Of a stretch of 64,000 bases of DNA, positions 46,449 through 55,138 are shown in pieces. Origin of the DNA: Sporolactobacillus putidus (GTDB lineage Bacteria; Bacillota; Bacilli; Bacillales; Sporolactobacillaceae). The translations under genes were made by a program, and so were the position numbers. Position 1 is the first letter of the stretch, and every line of letters begins with the position of its first letter. Location: NCBI RefSeq assembly GCF_014647035.1, contig NZ_BMOK01000010.1, positions 57,952 to 121,951 of the forward strand, written 5' to 3'. The notes beneath the pieces are model-generated. The model made no database searches. It was not told the DNA's origin and worked only from the letters and a program-made list of their open reading frames with translations.

Positions 46449-47981
46449 TCATTTTGTATTTGTATCAATCTGGGCCCGCTGCAGTGTGTTGCTGAAATCT
46501 ACATAAACAGCACGCCATTCCGTATAGACATCGAGTGCCGCCACTCCTGAATCGCGGTGGCCATTGCCGGTTTCCTTCGTTCCGCCGAACGGCAAATGAA
46601 TTTCAGCGCCTGTCGTTCCTGCATTAATATACACAATTCCGGTATCCAGATCTCGGATCGCCCGAAACACACGATTCACATCACTTGTAAAAATCGAACT
46701 GGAGAGTCCGAAAGAGACGTTATTATTAACTTCTATCGCCGACTCCAGATCTTTTACACCGATGATGGACAAGACAGGCCCGAAAATTTCTTCCTTGGCG
46801 ATCGTCATGTCTGGCATCACATCGGTAAAAATTGTCGGTTCATAATAAAAGCCCTTGCCATTTCCGACTTTTTCAGCCGTTTTCCCGCCGCAGAGCAGTC
46901 TGGCCCCCTCATCAATTCCTACACGAACATATTTGTTGATTTTTTCCAGCACCGCTTTGTTGATGACCGGACCGATATCCGTTGCCTCATCATGTCCATC
47001 GCCCAATTTTAATTGGCGTACAGCAGCAATCAGCTTGTCTTCCAACCTTTGTTTAATGGCTTCATGCACAATAACCCGGCTGGCAGCCGTGCAGCGCTGG
47101 CCGGATGTGCCAAAGCCGCTCCAGATGATGCTCTCCACAGCCAGATCAAGGTTCGCATCATCCATAACTATAATGGCATTTTTTCCGCCCATTTCAAGTG
47201 ATGTCCGTTTTAATAAGGCGCCGGCGCGTTCATTAATCTTTTTGCCCACAGCATTCGATCCTGTAAAGCCGATCAAGTCGATACCCGGATGTTCAACCAT
47301 TGCTGCCCCGGCTTCGGGTCCCGAACCCTGCACGAGATTGATCAATCCTTTCGGCAGACCTGCTTTTTCATAAATCCGAACAAAAGCCTCGGCAACAATT
47401 GGCGTGTCCGGTGACGGTTTCCAGACCAGTGCGTTGCCTGTTACAAGAGCAGGCAGCGATTTCCATGAGGCAATCGCTATCGGAAAATTCCAGGGAGTAA
47501 TCAGCCCGACAATACCAATAGGAACACGGATACTCATGGCAAATTTGTTTCTGAGTTCCGAAGGCATCGTTTCACCAAACATGCGGCGTCCTTCTCCTGC
47601 CATGTAGTGAGCCATATCAATAGCTTCCTGAACCTCTCCCCTCGCCTCTTCGATTACCTTCCCCATTTCCGAAGTAATCGTCTGAGCGAGCCGCTCCTTG
47701 TTTTCTTTCAGCAGGCGGCCAACCGTAAACAAGAGTTCTGCCCGTTCAGGAGCCGGAACAAGCCGCCATTCCTTCTGCGCTTTTCTGGCCGCAGCAACCG
47801 CCTGATCGACATCGGCACTCGATGACTGCGCGACCATTCCCAAAACGGCGCCGTTTGCGGGATTGATAACCGGTATATATCTTCCCGTTGACGGTTCCTG
47901 CCACTTACCGTCTATATAATTCATAAACTTCTGCATTTTGATCTGGTCAGTCGTTTCGTTTTTTTCAATAGAAATACTCAT
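46449..47981 (-). CDS. Aldehyde dehydrogenase family protein (semialdehyde type)
   Basis: This 510-residue aldehyde dehydrogenase has the TPWNFPIAIASWK cofactor segment, the catalytic glutamate in SLEMGGKNAI and the catalytic cysteine in GTSGQRCTAASR. The distinctive C-terminus is ETGNGHRDSGVAALDVYTEW. Relatives with this ending oxidise alpha-ketoglutarate semialdehyde, piperideine-6-carboxylate or similar acids; the exact substrate cannot be told. It could supply the succinate-semialdehyde step missing from the patA-gabT cluster. AAAGGAGGAATAAACA lies directly before the ATG. Confidence 0.87.
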   Translation of the reverse strand: MSISIEKNETTDQIKMQKFMNYIDGKWQEPSTGRYIPVINPANGAVLGMVAQSSSADVDQAVAAARKAQKEWRLVPAPERAELLFTVGRLLKENKERLAQTITSEMGKVIEEARGEVQEAIDMAHYMAGEGRRMFGETMPSELRNKFAMSIRVPIGIVGLITPWNFPIAIASWKSLPALVTGNALVWKPSPDTPIVAEAFVRIYEKAGLPKGLINLVQGSGPEAGAAMVEHPGIDLIGFTGSNAVGKKINERAGALLKRTSLEMGGKNAIIVMDDANLDLAVESIIWSGFGTSGQRCTAASRVIVHEAIKQRLEDKLIAAVRQLKLGDGHDEATDIGPVINKAVLEKINKYVRVGIDEGARLLCGGKTAEKVGNGKGFYYEPTIFTDVMPDMTIAKEEIFGPVLSIIGVKDLESAIEVNNNVSFGLSSSIFTSDVNRVFRAIRDLDTGIVYINAGTTGAEIHLPFGGTKETGNGHRDSGVAALDVYTEWRAVYVDFSNTLQRAQIDTNTK

Positions 47982-48089
47982 TGTTTATTCCTCCTTTATT
48001 GAACAACTGCACAATAACCCTTCTTCTTGCGCGCCATGGAAGAATCTGCCGGAATATCCGGATCACCAAGCCCAAGCTCCATCCTGTTC

Positions 48090-48507
48090 TGACGGAGTAT
48101 CGCCCTGAAAGAAGTGCTAATCGCCCATGGGCGGCGAACTATCTCCCCATTTTGCTCTTGATTCGCCCTATTCGAGCGGAGTATCGTCCCGTCAGGAGTC
48201 AATCGCCCTGAAAGAAGCGCTAATCGCTCTAAAGCAGCGAACTATCTCCCCATTTTACTCTTGATTCGCCCTATTCGAGCGGAGTATCGCCCACCGAAAG
48301 GAGTTTATCGCCCTGAAAGAAGCGCTAATCGCCCTAAAGCAGCGAACTATCTCCCCATTTTGCTCTTGATTCGCCCTCTTCAGGCGGAGTATCGCCCCGT
48401 CAGGAGTCAATCGCCCTGAAAGAAGCGCTAATCGTCCTAAAGCAGCGAACTATCGCCCCATTTTGCTCTTGATTCGCCCTATTCGAGCGGAGTATCGCCC
48501 CTGCCTA
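48090..48507. repeat. 21-nt periodic array with about 104-bp higher-order repeat (TATCGCCC type)
   Basis: Variants of TATCGCCC recur every 20-22 bases, separated by characteristic spacers (TGAAAGAAGCGC, TAAAGCAGCGAAC, CATTTTGCTCT, TATTCGAGCGGAG, GTCAGGAGTC). Five such units form a larger repeat. TGAAAGAAG recurs at 48106, 48209, 48314 and 48417, giving spacings of 103, 105 and 103. It is non-coding and lies between two divergent genes. Function unknown. Confidence 0.85.
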
Positions 48508-48852
48508 GAATTAATCCTGTCCCTTCTCTTTTTCTAAAACTAAAAATACATTAATCTTCAAGAACCCTATCACGGCAAGATTATGCACCTCTTTTCAAAA
48601 AGATCTCCGGCTATGTTTTCACTTTAGTGCCTTCAAGTATCCTAAACCACGGTTAATTTACACAAAAATTCCGTATATTTTTTTAACAGATTCGTTCGAT
48701 TGAACATGAATGATTTTTCCCGTCACTTGTTGTTCATTTATGACAAAGAACCAGCCTGAAGCCGAATTTTTTAGTCTATTCTTAATATTAATTAAAATAA
48801 ATAAATTCCGGTAAAATAGAGTTATTTAAGCGATTAAAGGGGATGAAGTTGA
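48508..48852. other. Intergenic AT-rich stretch
   Basis: About 345 bases between the repeat array and the ornithine cyclodeaminase-like gene. It ends in AAAGGGGATGA (48836-48846), the ribosome binding site of that gene. No other feature was recognised. Confidence 0.45.
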
Positions 48853-49827
48853 TTGCTCATTTTATCTAAAGAAGAAATGTCACGTTTAATAACGATGCCT
48901 GATGCAATGGATGCTATAGAATGCGCTTATAGGGCTTATCACACCAAACAATTTCTTATGCCAAGACGTACTCAGATCACCAAGAATAACCAAGACACGT
49001 TATTGTTCATGCCCTGCTTTTCAACAAATCGTTTCGGCACAAAAATCGTGACTGTATTTCCTAATAATACCCAAAAATCCGTGCCGTCTACCCAGGGTCT
49101 CATGCTGCTTAATGATTCGGAAACCGGAACTCCGCTGGCGATCATGGACGGCACCTTTCTGACCGCTTTCCGAACGGGTGCGGTCGGAGGAGTCGCCGTC
49201 CGGCATTTAACTAATCAAAAGAAGATACATCTCGGGCTGATCGGCACAGGCGTTCAAGGGAAGTACTTGCTGCTCGCCGCCTGCACGGCGGCAGATATCG
49301 CTCATATTTATTTATACAACAGAACCCCTTCCAAGATTCCTCAGTTTATTCAGGAAGTCAAAACATTAATAAACAACGATCACGTGATTTTCCATGTTGC
49401 GGGCGATGCAGAGGCTCTGGTTCGTTCGTCTGATGTTATTATCACGGCGACAACAGCTTATCAGCCGGTTATTTCTGAAAACGTATCCGTCCTCATGAAT
49501 AAACTCTTTATCGGAATCGGTTCCTATCAACCGAATATGCGCGAGTTTCCTAAAGTACTCTATCCTCTTTTGGACCGTATCTATATTGATACATCAGATG
49601 CCCTGGCTGAATCAGGGGATCTGATCACCCCCTTAGAGAACGGGTGGATAACCAAAGATCGGATTGTTCCGTTTTCGGACGTAGTCGCGCATCAGGAACA
49701 TCCTTCAGATTTAAACAATATGACCCTATTATTTAAATCTGTAGGCATGTCCTTATTTGATCTATTCGTTGCCGATCGTATCTATAAAAAAGCGAAACAG
49801 GCCGGCATCGGTCAGACAATCGGCTAA
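48853..49827 (+). CDS. Ornithine cyclodeaminase / mu-crystallin family protein
   Basis: A 324-residue Rossmann-fold enzyme. Features are the substrate-binding RTGAVGG-type segment (AFRTGAVGGVAVRH), the dinucleotide motif GLIGTGVQGKYLL and ITATTAYQPV. Family members include ornithine cyclodeaminase, alanine dehydrogenase, and ketimine or piperideine-2-carboxylate reductases. Here the specificity is open. It starts at a TTG behind AAAGGGGATGA. Its neighbourhood of amine oxidase and aldehyde dehydrogenase suggests cyclic imine or basic amino acid metabolism (inference). Confidence 0.85.
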   Translation: MLILSKEEMSRLITMPDAMDAIECAYRAYHTKQFLMPRRTQITKNNQDTLLFMPCFSTNRFGTKIVTVFPNNTQKSVPSTQGLMLLNDSETGTPLAIMDGTFLTAFRTGAVGGVAVRHLTNQKKIHLGLIGTGVQGKYLLLAACTAADIAHIYLYNRTPSKIPQFIQEVKTLINNDHVIFHVAGDAEALVRSSDVIITATTAYQPVISENVSVLMNKLFIGIGSYQPNMREFPKVLYPLLDRIYIDTSDALAESGDLITPLENGWITKDRIVPFSDVVAHQEHPSDLNNMTLLFKSVGMSLFDLFVADRIYKKAKQAGIGQTIG

Positions 49828-50019
49828 GCCGGATGAATAAACAATTTGGATTATTATGTTGCTACGAAAAAAAATGATCGAGTTGGAGATTGTTTGTGCA
49901 CTATGGAACAGGTGATGATCAAATGGCACTCTCTCCTTTCCGCCGAAAAAAGAAAAGCTGGTTCCCAACTTAGGAAAACAGCTTCCAATCTCTCAAACAA
50001 GTATCTGTCTTATTCCGTT

Positions 50020-51050
50020 TTATATAGGCCGCTTTTCATCAGTAACAAATCGCCGTGCGCCAGCGAAGTCACCCTGCGTATTCACTGGGAAATATTGACC
50101 GAGCTTGATGAATCCGGTGACTGGATCATCAGACCGTTACCAATGTACATGGTACAGTGATAGGCGAATCCCTTGCCATGATTAGTTGCATAAAACAACA
50201 AGTCGCCAGGCTGCAGGTCTTCTGCAGCAACGGGGGTTCCATTTGCCGCATGCAGCTGCGGATCGGCATCACGGGGAATGGTGATGCCGTGTGCTTTATA
50301 AATAGTGTACGTGAATCCGGAACAATCGAAGCCGAAACCGCTCATACCGGCCCACAGATAAGGAAGGCCAAGGAATTGTTCTGCAGATTGAACCAGTTGT
50401 TGTCCTGTCGGTATTGGAATATCGCTCTCAAACCTGTACTTCTGTGCATCCTTTTTTAGAACCCATGCGGTGTTCCCGTCTGGTTTCAATACTTTGTAAA
50501 AACTGGATGTTTCAGCTTCAAAGGGCAGATGTGTATTGTAGCTGATCTCAATATCTTTCTTTTTCGTCGATGGAGAATGATAGAGATAGGTTGTTGGCGA
50601 TGTGACAATGACAAACGGCTTAGTCTCTTTTTTCGTAAATTGATTATTGTCGGTTAGCTGAGACGCTGGCATCCATCCCGGGTAACCCAGTGCATTGCGA
50701 GGTGTCGGCTGATCGTTGACAGCGACCTTCACCCAGTCGCCCTGTTTTTCCAGAATCGTGACTTTTTCACCTAATAGTGCCTGAGTCTCGAGCATATTAT
50801 CTCCCGACAGCTGGAGCTTTTGGGCAAGTGTTAGTGCGGCTGTCCATTTTCTCGGATCGGCCGGATTTGTCGATGAAGGATAATCAACAGGTCTTAAAAT
50901 ATTCGATGACGTCCAGAGTGTAGCGACAGAGACATCAACATAAGCCGTTGAACCCGGGTCAGCGGGAACCGGTTCTTTTGCTTCCGCACTTGTGCTGAAT
51001 CCTATTGTAGTGATCAATAGAATCATAAAAATCAGAGAAAGACGTCTCAT
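50020..51050 (-). pseudogene. Secreted NlpC/P60 peptidase with bacterial SH3 domains, probable 3' frameshift
   Basis: As read, translation from 51050 gives 322 residues ending at 50082. These are a signal peptide (about residues 1-24), two SH3-like regions (about 35-200) and an NlpC/P60 domain with catalytic cysteine in FGFDCSGFTY and histidine in AYHCTMYIGNG. The family is gamma-D-glutamyl-diamino-acid endopeptidases such as YkfC. After SPDSSSSV the frame ends abruptly. A one-base shift near 50094-50102 restores QYFPVNTQGDFAGARRFV to a stop at 50020, the expected GARR-type ending. So the gene is either mutated at its tail or misread. Confidence 0.75.
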
Positions 51051-51105
51051 TTATGGGTTCCTCCTGATCCTGAAGGGCTTTAACAAAGTCATTTATCCTT
51101 TATTT

Positions 51106-53043
51106 TTACTCGCTCACAACGTCCACATCGCTTTTCTTCACAAAGGCAATGCGGTGGTTAAAGTTGATCTGATAAAATTCTTCATTGCCTTTGACAACGT
51201 GGTAGGTGCCCGGAGCGTTGAAAATCTGGGCATAGTAATAATCCGAACCGAACGGACCGGTCCCGACATACTTCTGGCCTGCCGGTATGGAGGAAAGAGG
51301 CGTCCGGTTTACCGCAGGAATATTCAACTGTGCAAAGGCGTCTGTCTCGGGATAAGCAGAGCCATACACCGGAATAGCTGACTTTCCTTGTTTCGGAGTC
51401 ATCAGCATGCCGCTTCCGGCTGACGCATTTTGACCATTAGGGTTATAGAACCAGGCTTTCTGGCCGTCGTAATCAATAGCCGTCCAGTCTCCCTGCACAT
51501 CCGCTTGATAGAAGGATTGTCCGGCAACCGCTTTGTCGCTCCAGTCATTGATCGCCGTTGTACCCGTTCCTGTCGGATGGATGATCGGATCTTGCAGGAG
51601 CGGCGCATTGAAGCTTGGTTCTGAGTAAAGGTAAACGAAATCGGATGGATGGGGATTAAGCGGTTGGCCGTTATACGTTACAGCCGGCTGATTTTTATTG
51701 AAATTCGGGTTGATCGTCACAATCTGTTTTTTTGCGCCCAGTCCCTTCGACTGTTTTTGCGACGTGAACGGAGCGCCCAGCAGATCGAAGTAGTGGGACC
51801 AATCCCAATATATGGCCGGATCCCAGTGCATGCCTCTCTGATAGGATGGATTGAGCCCCGGAACATTGTCATGTCCGAGAATATGCTGTCTGTCCAGCGG
51901 AATATTGTATCTCTTTGCCAGATATTTGACGAGCTTTGCAGAGGCGCGGAACATCGGTTCACTGTACCACGTTGATCCTTCTACAGCGAAACCTTCATGT
52001 TCGATGCCGACCGAGTGGCTGTTGATATACCAGTTTCCGGCTTGCCAGGCGACATTCTTTGGTGGCAGCATTTCCGTAATCTGGCCGTCGGAAGAACGGA
52101 TCACGTAGTTCGCACTGGTGTAGGTCTGCCGGAGAAAAGTATTAATTGTGCCATCGTAGCTGACTTCCGAGTCATGAATGATGATGTAGCGAATATCCAG
52201 ACCGTCGTATGGCCGGTTAGCCAGATCATAATTGCCGTAATCGCCCGGATCCGATGAAAATTGTTTGTACAGCGCCGGAACGTATTGCATATCTACACCA
52301 CCCGGTCCATCCGGATTTGCTGCGGCCGTCTTCTGTAAATGAAGAGAATCCGCCGTTTTTTTATTTGGAGTGATTTGAACTGAGACAAGCTGAACATTTT
52401 GTCCCTCAGGTGTAGACCTTTTCATGCCCTGATTGATTGTTGCGTACACTTGATCCGCAAAGTCTTCCGCGGAGACCTGTGCAGAAGAGCCGCTGTATTT
52501 GGTGACCGCGCCGTACCAGTCGGACGGATTTTCCGAAAGTTTTCCGGTTGTTTGTCTCTCATATTCGGCGAGCAGTGCCGCACCGCCCCGTATGTTCTGC
52601 ACCGGGTCTGTTTTTAACAGATCCGGACGCGTCCCGATCAGCGCGGAAGCCTGATCCAGGGTATGCAGGGCCGGGTCAACGGATGTTGAAGCTGAGGAAA
52701 CCGTGAGACTGCCGTCTCCTTTCGCGTTCAGGTCAGGCAACGAATTCACTTGTGTCAGGTGCATGACGCCATAGCCTCCTGAAGTGCTCGGCTGTCCATT
52801 ATGCTGCTCCCATCTTGTTTCATTGTATGAAACGGACATCAGGATGCTGAGTGGAACATGAAATTCCTGAGCGGCGGATTTAAATGCCGCCTCCATGCTA
52901 TTGCTGCCCGCAGCTGCCCTGTCCGCCGTATCGGCATCTGCCCGTGCAGGCACACTGACGCCGGCAAACAAACAGACGATCAGCAGAAAAGAAGTCATCG
53001 CATACTTGCCCAAAAACTTGGAATGATGGCCTTTCATTTTCAA
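51106..53043 (-). CDS. Secreted N-acetylmuramoyl-L-alanine amidase (Amidase_2) with SH3-like tail
   Basis: A roughly 645-residue exported hydrolase. After the signal peptide (cleaved near VPARADA), residues of about 40-200 resemble a lytic transglycosylase-like region (ILMSVSYNETRWEQHN, SGGYGVMHLTQ). The Amidase_2 domain follows (YIIIHDSEVSYDGTI, SVGIEHEGF, HILGHDNVPG), with zinc-binding histidines and the catalytic glutamate. The C-terminal 230 residues hold SH3-like modules. The start is TTG 53043 or ATG 53037 behind GGGAGGGA; a GTG at 53058 lies inside that site and is unlikely. It probably cleaves the stem peptide from muramic acid in turnover. The next gene (NlpC/P60) may act with it. 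Confidence 0.88.
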   Translation of the reverse strand: MKMKGHHSKFLGKYAMTSFLLIVCLFAGVSVPARADADTADRAAAGSNSMEAAFKSAAQEFHVPLSILMSVSYNETRWEQHNGQPSTSGGYGVMHLTQVNSLPDLNAKGDGSLTVSSASTSVDPALHTLDQASALIGTRPDLLKTDPVQNIRGGAALLAEYERQTTGKLSENPSDWYGAVTKYSGSSAQVSAEDFADQVYATINQGMKRSTPEGQNVQLVSVQITPNKKTADSLHLQKTAAANPDGPGGVDMQYVPALYKQFSSDPGDYGNYDLANRPYDGLDIRYIIIHDSEVSYDGTINTFLRQTYTSANYVIRSSDGQITEMLPPKNVAWQAGNWYINSHSVGIEHEGFAVEGSTWYSEPMFRASAKLVKYLAKRYNIPLDRQHILGHDNVPGLNPSYQRGMHWDPAIYWDWSHYFDLLGAPFTSQKQSKGLGAKKQIVTINPNFNKNQPAVTYNGQPLNPHPSDFVYLYSEPSFNAPLLQDPIIHPTGTGTTAINDWSDKAVAGQSFYQADVQGDWTAIDYDGQKAWFYNPNGQNASAGSGMLMTPKQGKSAIPVYGSAYPETDAFAQLNIPAVNRTPLSSIPAGQKYVGTGPFGSDYYYAQIFNAPGTYHVVKGNEEFYQINFNHRIAFVKKSDVDVVSE

Positions 53044-53171
53044 TAGAATCCCTCCCACTTTATATTTTTAAAGCAAAATCCCATTGTAGTGGCTTTGCGT
53101 GTTACCTGTGAACTTTTTAATATTTTTGAACTATCCAGATGCAAAAAAGGTCGAAAAACGCCGCATAACAA

Positions 53172-53209
53172 ACAAAATCCAGCCCGATGATAACTGGGCT
53201 GGATTTTGT
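53172..53209. terminator. Strong hairpin upstream of the amidase gene
   Basis: ACAAAATCCAGCCC pairs perfectly with GGGCTGGATTTTGT over a ten-base loop (14 bp). The AT half gives T4 on either strand, so it may work as a terminator. It stands about 130 bases upstream of the leftward amidase start and far from any upstream leftward gene, so an attenuator in the amidase leader is possible. Confidence 0.5.
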
Positions 53210-53681
53210 CTAGGTTCATGTAGACAAAGCGGCTTCTGCTCTATATGCATTTGAACAGGCAAAGCATTGTTCTCTTAATAACGCGACATGATTCAGTAAC
53301 CGTTTTACTTTTCATTAACTTCTGTTTTTCTCCCTTTAGTTGGTTCAGGTGATTCAAGGGACTGACAATGGGGAATTGCAGATACTTGAACCGTGAACGC
53401 ATCTAATAGGGAACAAAGAAAGTATATTATCCGCCTTAATGATTGTCAATATTTTAAATATTACATTTATTTTACAAAAATCGATTTTTTCTAATAAACA
53501 GGTCTTTTGAGTCATTACTTGCCTCTCGCTTGCCTGCTCCCCGTGCGAAATTGTTCTACTTACCCGGATCATCCGTCATCTCAGGTACAAGTCCAACTGC
53601 GATAAATTCTATTTTCCCAAAGTACCCGCTTATTATATAATAATATTTAAAACCGTAAAGGGCAGGGGGGAGACTGCAGTT
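53210..53681. other. Intergenic stretch without recognised genes
   Basis: About 470 bases between the hairpin and the kinase gene. A leftward 72-codon frame (53354-53572) has no ribosome binding site or protein-like composition. The last bases include a TATATAATAA-type AT-rich promoter region near 53633 and GGCAGGGGGGAGA before the kinase start. Confidence 0.45.
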
Positions 53682-54428
53682 ATGCTGTTCTATTTATTTG
53701 AGAGTCTTGTTTTCTGCAGCGTGGTGTTCAGCATCCTCTCCTTCTTTCTGCTCATTTCGCTGCCGATTGTCGAAAAGGAAATTAACTTTTTGGAGCTGGA
53801 AAACACGAAGGTCCGCTTGCAGAACCGGCTTCAGGAAAGTGAATTGCTTCAGCTCAGCAGGCAGATTCAGCCGCATTTTATGTTTAATACGTTAAACGTC
53901 ATATTGTCGCTTGCCCGGCTGAAACGGCAGGAGAATTTGATTGAAGGCATTGAACGTTTTTCGATGTACCTTCGTTATAAATACACGGATAAAACGGATC
54001 TGATCCCGTTTTCTGTCGAACTGGATCAGATTAAGAATTACATTTATATTCAAAAACTTCGCTTTGGAAGAAAGCTGAGCGTAGACATTCAGGTAAATGA
54101 TACGGAGCTGACAGCAGGAATTCCCCCGTACACGCTGCAAATTTTGGTGGAAAATGCTTTTAAGCACGCTTTCGGCAAGAACACAGGCGATAAGAGACTG
54201 TCAATCTCTCTGGAGCGGACGGGCAATTGGGTGGAGCTGCGTGTGGCAGACAACGGATCAGAACCCCTTAACCTGCAACCCGATCATGGCATCGGTCTGG
54301 AAAATATACGAAGAAGGCTGCGGCTGCTTTTCGATTTGTATACGGAAGTAAGTATAATAAAGAATGCGGCCCGGGAAACGGTGGTAAAAGTCGTCTGGCC
54401 GTACACCATTGTGGAGGATGAACCATGA
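53682..54428 (+). CDS. Histidine kinase of the LytS/YesM type, short form
   Basis: This 248-residue kinase has just one N-terminal hydrophobic segment (about residues 2-26) and a short coiled coil. A His_kinase domain follows (QIQPHFMFNTLN, phospho-acceptor His), then a HATPase with ILVENAFKHAF and GIGLENIRRRL. It lacks the large extracellular sensor and HAMP of YesM, so signal input must come from elsewhere, perhaps the permease encoded two genes downstream. Its stop overlaps the regulator start by four bases. GGGGGGAGA precedes the start. Confidence 0.85.
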   Translation: MLFYLFESLVFCSVVFSILSFFLLISLPIVEKEINFLELENTKVRLQNRLQESELLQLSRQIQPHFMFNTLNVILSLARLKRQENLIEGIERFSMYLRYKYTDKTDLIPFSVELDQIKNYIYIQKLRFGRKLSVDIQVNDTELTAGIPPYTLQILVENAFKHAFGKNTGDKRLSISLERTGNWVELRVADNGSEPLNLQPDHGIGLENIRRRLRLLFDLYTEVSIIKNAARETVVKVVWPYTIVEDEP

Positions 54429-55138
54429 ATGTATTAATGGTCGATGATGAATATCTGGAACTTGAACAGCTGCTTCAGCTGATCTACAATCGCTATCCTC
54501 ATTGGAATCTGTTCACTGCCGAAGACAGCCTTGAGGCGCTCGAGATTGCCAAAGATCGTGATATTCAGCTTGCTATGATCGATATTCACCTCTCCGGCGA
54601 ATCCGGTCTCGACCTGGCCGAAAAATTACAGGCTCAATCCAAAAAGCCGGGTATTGTGATTATTACTGCCTATCAGAATTTTGACTATGCAAGAAGAGCA
54701 ATCAAATTAAACGCGATTGACTATATCGTCAAGCCGGTCATTCGGAAGGAACTTTATGATGTGCTCGATAAATTTGAAATCCGGGACGGCGCATCTCCTC
54801 TGACACCTATGATGCAAAAGGCGCTGCGGTTTATACGTGAACACTATGAAGACAATATCCATCTTCAGGATGTTGCCGATTTTGTCCACGTTTCACCGAA
54901 TTATCTGAGCAAAAAGTTCAACGATGAAGTGAGACTTTCTTACAAAGATTATCTTGTTCAGGTCAGAATCAATCAGGCGAAACTGCTGATGACACAGCAT
55001 CCGGAGTATACGATTCAATTTATTTCAAATGCCGTCGGTTTCTCGAGCCAGAATTATTTCACTAATTCTTTTAAAAAACATGAAAAAAAGACACCGACAC
55101 AGTTCAGGCATGGAAAGACTGAGCCGCAGGATGAATGA
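54425..55138 (+). CDS. AraC-type response regulator (YesN-like)
   Basis: This 237-residue regulator has a receiver domain (D-D-E acidic pocket in LMVDDEY, phospho-acceptor in AMIDIHLSG, KPV lysine). An AraC/XylS double helix-turn-helix covers residues of about 140-232 (NIHLQDVADFVHVSPNYLSK, VGFSSQNYFTNSFKKHE). It is coupled to the kinase gene upstream and overlaps the permease gene by eight bases. It probably controls the permease and perhaps the adjacent formamidase/amidase genes. Confidence 0.88.
   Translation: MNVLMVDDEYLELEQLLQLIYNRYPHWNLFTAEDSLEALEIAKDRDIQLAMIDIHLSGESGLDLAEKLQAQSKKPGIVIITAYQNFDYARRAIKLNAIDYIVKPVIRKELYDVLDKFEIRDGASPLTPMMQKALRFIREHYEDNIHLQDVADFVHVSPNYLSKKFNDEVRLSYKDYLVQVRINQAKLLMTQHPEYTIQFISNAVGFSSQNYFTNSFKKHEKKTPTQFRHGKTEPQDE

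Noticed and set aside
48090..48507. Possible CRISPR array
   Set aside because: The unit is 21 bases with no fixed repeat plus unique spacer pattern, spacers are themselves repeated, and no cas genes are present.
49846..50160. Rightward 104-codon frame
   Set aside because: Much of it is antisense to the end of the NlpC/P60 gene, which explains the coding character.
53354..53572. Leftward 72-codon frame
   Set aside because: No ribosome binding site, and the composition is not protein-like.
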